This document shows, in pieces, positions 5,336 through 8,290 of a stretch of DNA of 8,290 bases. This stretch comes from DASQDT01 sp036380435 (lineage in GTDB: Bacteria; Acidobacteriota; Blastocatellia; Pyrinomonadales; Pyrinomonadaceae). How positions within the stretch are numbered: position 1 is the stretch's first letter; each line of letters opens with the position of its first letter. A program made the translations under genes and the position numbers. Location of the stretch: the NCBI GenBank assembly GCA_036380435.1, contig DASVES010000134.1, positions 1 through 8,290 of the forward strand. Direction: 5' to 3'. The notes under the pieces were generated by a model that saw nothing but the letters and a program-made list of their open reading frames with translations, was not told the DNA's origin and ran no database searches.

Positions 5336-5365
5336 CTTATATCTTCGCCGGCTCGGGGCTGTCAA
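5336..5365 (-). promoter_or_regulatory. Sigma70-type promoter of the peptidase-hydrolase gene
   Basis: On the minus strand TTGACA (5365-5360) is a perfect -35 box. It is followed after 18 bases by TATAAG (5341-5336), five of six matches to the -10 consensus. Transcription should start near 5329 and give a leader of about 100 bases carrying the 5280-5307 hairpin. It separates this gene from hemL, whose stop is about 10 bases upstream. Confidence 0.8.
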
Positions 5366-5374
5366 CAGGAAAGT

Positions 5375-6676
5375 TCAGGCAAAGGCGCGGAAGGCGCGGC
5401 CGGCGGCCTCGACCGTGCGGTCGATCAACTCGTCCGTGTGCGCCAGACCGACGAAGGCGGCCTCGAACTGCGACGGCGCGAGATAGACGCCCTCGCGCAG
5501 CATGGCGTGGAAGAAGGCGGCATAGCGCGTGCGGCTCGACTCGGAGGCCGAAGCGAAGTCGAAGACGGGCCGACCCGTGAAGAAGGTCGTGAACATCGAC
5601 CCGACGCGGTTGGTCTGTGTCTCGACGCCGGCCTCGCGCGCGGCCGCTGTCAGTCCGTCGCAGAGACGGCGCGTGGCCCGCTCCAGTTGATCATAAACCG
5701 CAGAGTCGCGCAGTCGGCGTAGGGTGACGAGGCCGGCGGTCATCGCCAGCGGGTTGCCGGAAAGCGTGCCGGCCTGATAGACCGCGCCCGCCGGTGCGAC
5801 GTGCTCCATGATGTCGCGCCGCCCGCCGTAAGCGCCGACGGGCAGGCCGCCGCCGATGATCTTGCCGAGCGCGGTGATGTCGGGCGTAACATTGTAGAAT
5901 GCTTGCGCGCCGCCGCGCGCCACGCGAAAGCCGGTCATCACCTCGTCGAAGATGAGCAGGGCGCCGTGCTTCTTCGTCAGGTCGCGCAGGTGTTGGAGGT
6001 AGCCCGCGCGCGGGGGGACGCAGCCCATGTTGCCGGCGACCGGCTCGACGATGACGGCGGCCACGTCGCCGTGCTCCGACATGATCTTCGCGATGGCGTC
6101 GGCGTCGTTGAAGGGGGCGGTGATGGTGTTTGCGGCGACGGCCGGCGTGACGCCGGGGCTGTCGGGCAGGCCGAGCGTGGCGACGCCCGAGCCGGCGCGC
6201 ACCAGCAGGCTATCGGCGTGGCCGTGATAGCAGCCCTCGAACTTGACGATCTTTTCGCGGCCCGTGACGCCGCGCGCGAGCCGCAGCGCCGACATCGTCG
6301 CCTCCGTCCCGCTGTTGACCATCCTGACCATCTCGACCGACGGGACGGCGTCGATGATCTCCTCGGCCATCAACACCTCAAGCTCGGTCGGCGCGCCGTA
6401 GCTTGTCCCGCGCCCCAAAGCCTCGCGCAACGACTCGACGACTTCCTCGTCCGCGTGGCCGAGAATCATCGGCCCCCACGAGCCGACGTAGTCGATGTAC
6501 TCGCGCCCGTCCGCGTCCGTCATCAACGCGCCGCGCGCCGAAGCGATGAAGCGCGGCACGCCGCCCACACCGCGAAACGCGCGCACGGGCGAATTCACCC
6601 CGCCCGGCATCAACCGGACGGCGCGCTCGAAGAGTTCTTCCGAGCGGCCGGCTTTCTTTTCAACAGTAGCGTCCAT
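5375..6676 (-). CDS. hemL: Glutamate-1-semialdehyde 2,1-aminomutase
   Basis: This 433-residue, full-length PLP enzyme isomerises glutamate-1-semialdehyde to 5-aminolevulinate, the last step of the C5 route to haem and other tetrapyrroles, in the cytosol. Diagnostic segments are RLMPGGVNSPVRAFRGV near residue 21, DYVGSWGPMILGH near 62, NSGTEATMSALRLARG near 121, FEGCYHGHADSLLVRAG near 146, the LIFDEVMTGFRVA cofactor-binding stretch near 241, and TALGKIIGGGLPVGAYGG with PLP-lysine Lys272. The start is ATG 6676, because a stop codon lies two codons upstream in frame; the ribosome site is weak. It follows the lipocalin-like gene by 57 bases on the same strand and probably shares its transcript. 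A TTGACG at that gene's stop codon could be a weak internal -35. No other tetrapyrrole gene is in view. Confidence 0.97.
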   Translation of the reverse strand: MDATVEKKAGRSEELFERAVRLMPGGVNSPVRAFRGVGGVPRFIASARGALMTDADGREYIDYVGSWGPMILGHADEEVVESLREALGRGTSYGAPTELEVLMAEEIIDAVPSVEMVRMVNSGTEATMSALRLARGVTGREKIVKFEGCYHGHADSLLVRAGSGVATLGLPDSPGVTPAVAANTITAPFNDADAIAKIMSEHGDVAAVIVEPVAGNMGCVPPRAGYLQHLRDLTKKHGALLIFDEVMTGFRVARGGAQAFYNVTPDITALGKIIGGGLPVGAYGGRRDIMEHVAPAGAVYQAGTLSGNPLAMTAGLVTLRRLRDSAVYDQLERATRRLCDGLTAAAREAGVETQTNRVGSMFTTFFTGRPVFDFASASESSRTRYAAFFHAMLREGVYLAPSQFEAAFVGLAHTDELIDRTVEAAGRAFRAFA

Positions 6677-6733
6677 GTCTCAATGCTAGACGAAAAACGA
6701 GAAAGGCGTAAATCGACCATCGTGAATCGGCCG

Positions 6734-7918
6734 TCAACCGAAGATGCTGCGCCAGCGTCGGTCAAGGGCTGCGCCGAAGAGGAAGGTGGTGAGCGAGGGC
6801 TGCAAGTGGGAGCGGTCGTAGCCGACGAGTTCGACGTAGGCGCGGCCCCGCGTGTCGCGGTCTTCGTGTTGGCCAACGACGGCGCAGGCGCCCTCCCAGT
6901 AGACGATCATCGTCGTGCCGCGCGTGTCCAACTCCTGATCGTTGAGGACGGGGCTGACCGTCACGTCAACACGGAAGCGGGGCACGCGCAGACGCCAGCG
7001 GCTCGGGTAGAGGGCGCCGGTGTGTGGGCTGCGCCAGTGGTCGAGCACTTCGAGTTGGAAGTCCGCGCGAGCAAGATGCGTCCAGTCGCCGGAGGCGTCA
7101 ACGTAGGTGCCGCTGGAGAAAGATGACGGGCGGCCTTCGCGGTCGCGGATGTGGTAGACCATCAGCTCGGAGCCGGTGTCGAGCTGGATGCTGAACCAGT
7201 CCCAGCCCTTCTGGTCGTCGGTGGTCGTCCACGTCCCGAACTCTCGATCCATCCACGCCGTGCCCGTGAAGTGCTCGGTTCGACCGCCAAAGGTGATGTC
7301 GCCCTCGGCCGCCATGCGCGTGTAGGAGAAGTAGCGCGAAGCCTCGCCGTGATCCTTGAAGCTCACGCCGGCGCGCTCGTGGCCGTTGAGCGCGGCGGGT
7401 TTGGTGGGGCTGAGCGCGGCGTCGAAGATGAGGTCGTCGCCGAGCGTGGCGTGGAGCAGGTGCAGGCCGTGGGCCTCGCGCACCGTCCAGTCGCCGAGCT
7501 TGAGATAGAAGCGCCGGGCGCTGGTGAGCGCGGGGTGGTCGAAGGGGCCGTTAGCGCTCTTGCGATGGTCGTAGCGGAAGCGTCGGCCGGTCTCGTCCGT
7601 CATGGCGAAGTGGGCGAGGTAGAGCGGGTTGGCGATGAGACGCAGGGGGACGACGCCGAAGCGGTCGAGGTCGGTGCGACGCTTGAAGAAGACCAGCTCG
7701 AAGCCGAGCTGTCGGCCGCTTTCGGTTCGCAGGTGCCCGGTGTAGTACCACCACTCGGTCTGCGCCTCGTTGTGCGCGTAGAGGTCGCGCGGCAGGAGCA
7801 CGCCGGCGTGCTCCGTCCCGTCGCGCAAAGTGGACGCCTCGCCCACGACGGCGTCGGCGACCGCGTCGAGTAAGCCCGCGGTCGTCTGCTCAACCGACTC
7901 GAAAAGAGTGCTGCCCAT
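6734..7918 (-). CDS. CrtC/AttH-type lipocalin-fold protein (carotenoid 1,2-hydratase-like family)
   Basis: The product has 394 residues from ATG 7918; TTG 7921 is one codon further up, but AGGGGGG at 7929-7935 is placed well for the ATG. Family motifs are EWWYYTGHL (residues about 56-64), WMDREFGT (222-229), GWDWFSIQL (238-246), YWEGA (340-344) and the closing RGRAYVELVGY (about 358-367). These fit the twin lipocalin-like CrtC/AttH superfamily. Named CrtC members hydrate carotenoids, but most members, including AttH, have no proven reaction. Many homologues are exported. Here the N-terminus is a polar amphipathic helix without a signal peptide, so a cytosolic location is likely. No carotenoid genes are adjacent, so I do not assign crtC. 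It is the first gene of a probable unit with hemL. The family call is good; the function is open. Confidence 0.85.
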   Translation of the reverse strand: MGSTLFESVEQTTAGLLDAVADAVVGEASTLRDGTEHAGVLLPRDLYAHNEAQTEWWYYTGHLRTESGRQLGFELVFFKRRTDLDRFGVVPLRLIANPLYLAHFAMTDETGRRFRYDHRKSANGPFDHPALTSARRFYLKLGDWTVREAHGLHLLHATLGDDLIFDAALSPTKPAALNGHERAGVSFKDHGEASRYFSYTRMAAEGDITFGGRTEHFTGTAWMDREFGTWTTTDDQKGWDWFSIQLDTGSELMVYHIRDREGRPSSFSSGTYVDASGDWTHLARADFQLEVLDHWRSPHTGALYPSRWRLRVPRFRVDVTVSPVLNDQELDTRGTTMIVYWEGACAVVGQHEDRDTRGRAYVELVGYDRSHLQPSLTTFLFGAALDRRWRSIFG

Positions 7919-7921
7919 CAA

Positions 7922-8096
7922 TCGTTAACCCCCCTGATAGTTGTCGCAAAGTTGTCTGATGAATATACGCGACTTGGCGGCGCCAAAACAGTACCGCGAG
8001 CAGTAGCGAGCGGGTGTGACTCACGCGAGGCGGGTCTCTCGTTACGGTCACACCCGCTCGCTACCGCTCGCAGTACTGTGCTGCTCCGAGGCGCAC
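7922..8096. other. Intergenic region with possible promoter and operator-like repeat
   Basis: On the minus strand it carries a TATATT hexamer (7967-7962) that may be the -10 of the lipocalin-like/hemL unit, without a good -35. It also has two direct AGTTGTC copies (as read on the plus strand) at 7939-7945 and 7950-7956, 11 bases apart. The inverted repeat 7988-8079 takes up most of the rest. No gene is seen. Confidence 0.4.
7988..8079. repeat. Inverted repeat with 33-bp arms (REP-like hairpin)
   Basis: The left arm 7988-8020 and the right arm 8047-8079 match as reverse complements at 31 of 33 positions around a 26-base loop. The arm carries an internal direct GCGAGC repeat and a GTAGCGAGCGGGTGTGAC core. 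It starts 17 bases past the stop of the RqcH-like gene in its transcription direction. It may therefore act as its terminator or as an mRNA-end hairpin while being a dispersed intergenic repeat by origin. There is no T tract. Confidence 0.85.
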
Positions 8097-8290
8097 TTAA
8101 ATCCTTTCCAGCTCTTCCCCCGGCTCGACGAGCAGCGTGCGGAAGCTCGACAGGCGAACGAGGCCCGGCGCTCCGCCCTTGATCTTCGAGACGTACTTGC
8201 GCTCGGTGTAGTTGACGGCCACCTTCGCGTCCTTGCCCGCGCGGCTGAAGTGTGCGGCTAACTGCGCGGCCTCGATGACGGTGCGGTGGG
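8097..8290 (-). CDS. RqcH-like NFACT protein, C-terminal NFACT-R domain (5' end outside the window)
   Basis: Read leftward from the window edge, 63 residues plus a TAA stop (8097-8099) are visible. The segment EAAQLAAHFSRAGKDAKV, then AVNYTERKYVSKIKGGAPG, then RTLLVEP matches the NFACT RNA-binding (DUF814) domain, whose hallmark is A-A-x-F-S-x-A followed by V-x-Y-T-x-x-K-Y-V-x-K-x-K-G-x-x-P-G. In full-length RqcH (formerly annotated as fibronectin-binding protein) the protein binds stalled 50S-peptidyl-tRNA and directs C-terminal alanine tailing for rescue and degradation. Only this last domain is in view, so the N-terminal domain is unseen and a short stand-alone NFACT-R protein cannot be excluded. 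It precedes the lipocalin-like/hemL unit with a 178-base gap that contains the hairpin 7988-8079. Confidence 0.85.
   Translation of the reverse strand, partial: HRTVIEAAQLAAHFSRAGKDAKVAVNYTERKYVSKIKGGAPGLVRLSSFRTLLVEPGEELERI

Noticed and set aside
5801..7126. 441-codon plus-strand frame opposite hemL and the lipocalin-like gene
   Set aside because: It spans two real genes and their gap on the other strand. Its composition is that of an antisense shadow and no family is recognisable.
7151..7873. 240-codon plus-strand frame opposite the lipocalin-like gene
   Set aside because: Antisense shadow of a gene with clear CrtC/AttH motifs.
7919..7921. TTG as the start of the lipocalin-like protein
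   Set aside because: The adjacent ATG at 7916-7918 is a better start codon at acceptable spacing from the AGGGGGG ribosome site.

Overview
The window is high-GC bacterial DNA (about 68% GC in one 60-base line I counted in the first gene) with compact genes, good Shine-Dalgarno sites and GC-rich palindromic intergenic repeats. The gene mix is an amphi-Trp protein, an NFACT/RqcH-type protein, a CrtC/AttH-type lipocalin protein, hemL of the C5 tetrapyrrole route and a secreted LEA-like repeat protein. Together with the palindromes it suggests an environmental Acidobacteriota-like organism (perhaps Blastocatellia). That placement is an inference from gene style, not a phylogeny.

Layout. Plus strand, 1-2554: the 3' end of a class V PLP-dependent aminotransferase/cysteine-desulfurase-fold enzyme (1-472). 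Next comes a short lower-GC island with a 37-codon reading frame and a compact PD-(D/E)XK endonuclease resembling the group I intron homing enzyme I-Ssp6803I (637-1071). The endonuclease reading frame ends inside an intact tRNA-Gly(CCC) gene (1043-1114). After a hairpin terminator comes a secreted Lys/Ala/Asp/Gly-rich LEA-like repeat protein (1286-1945), a 312-base non-coding stretch with two stem-loops and a promoter, and a small CxCC coiled-coil protein (2258-2554). Minus strand, 2673-8290, in transcription order from the right edge: the C-terminal NFACT-R domain of an RqcH-like protein (8097-8290, partial), a CrtC/AttH lipocalin-like protein (6734-7918), hemL (5375-6676), a 703-residue papain-like peptidase fused to an alpha/beta hydrolase (3120-5231, with its own strong promoter at 5336-5365), and an amphi-Trp protein (2673-2891).

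Two long intergenic palindromes stand out: about 145 bp at 2944-3088 and 33-bp arms at 7988-8079. Both look like dispersed hairpin (REP/MITE-like) elements and both sit at gene ends.

How the genes relate: hemL and the lipocalin-like gene probably share a transcript (57-base gap), though no functional link is evident. The papain/hydrolase gene is separately transcribed. The most unusual features are the intron-less homing-type endonuclease whose last codons and stop codon lie in a tRNA gene, and the two-enzyme peptidase-hydrolase fusion.
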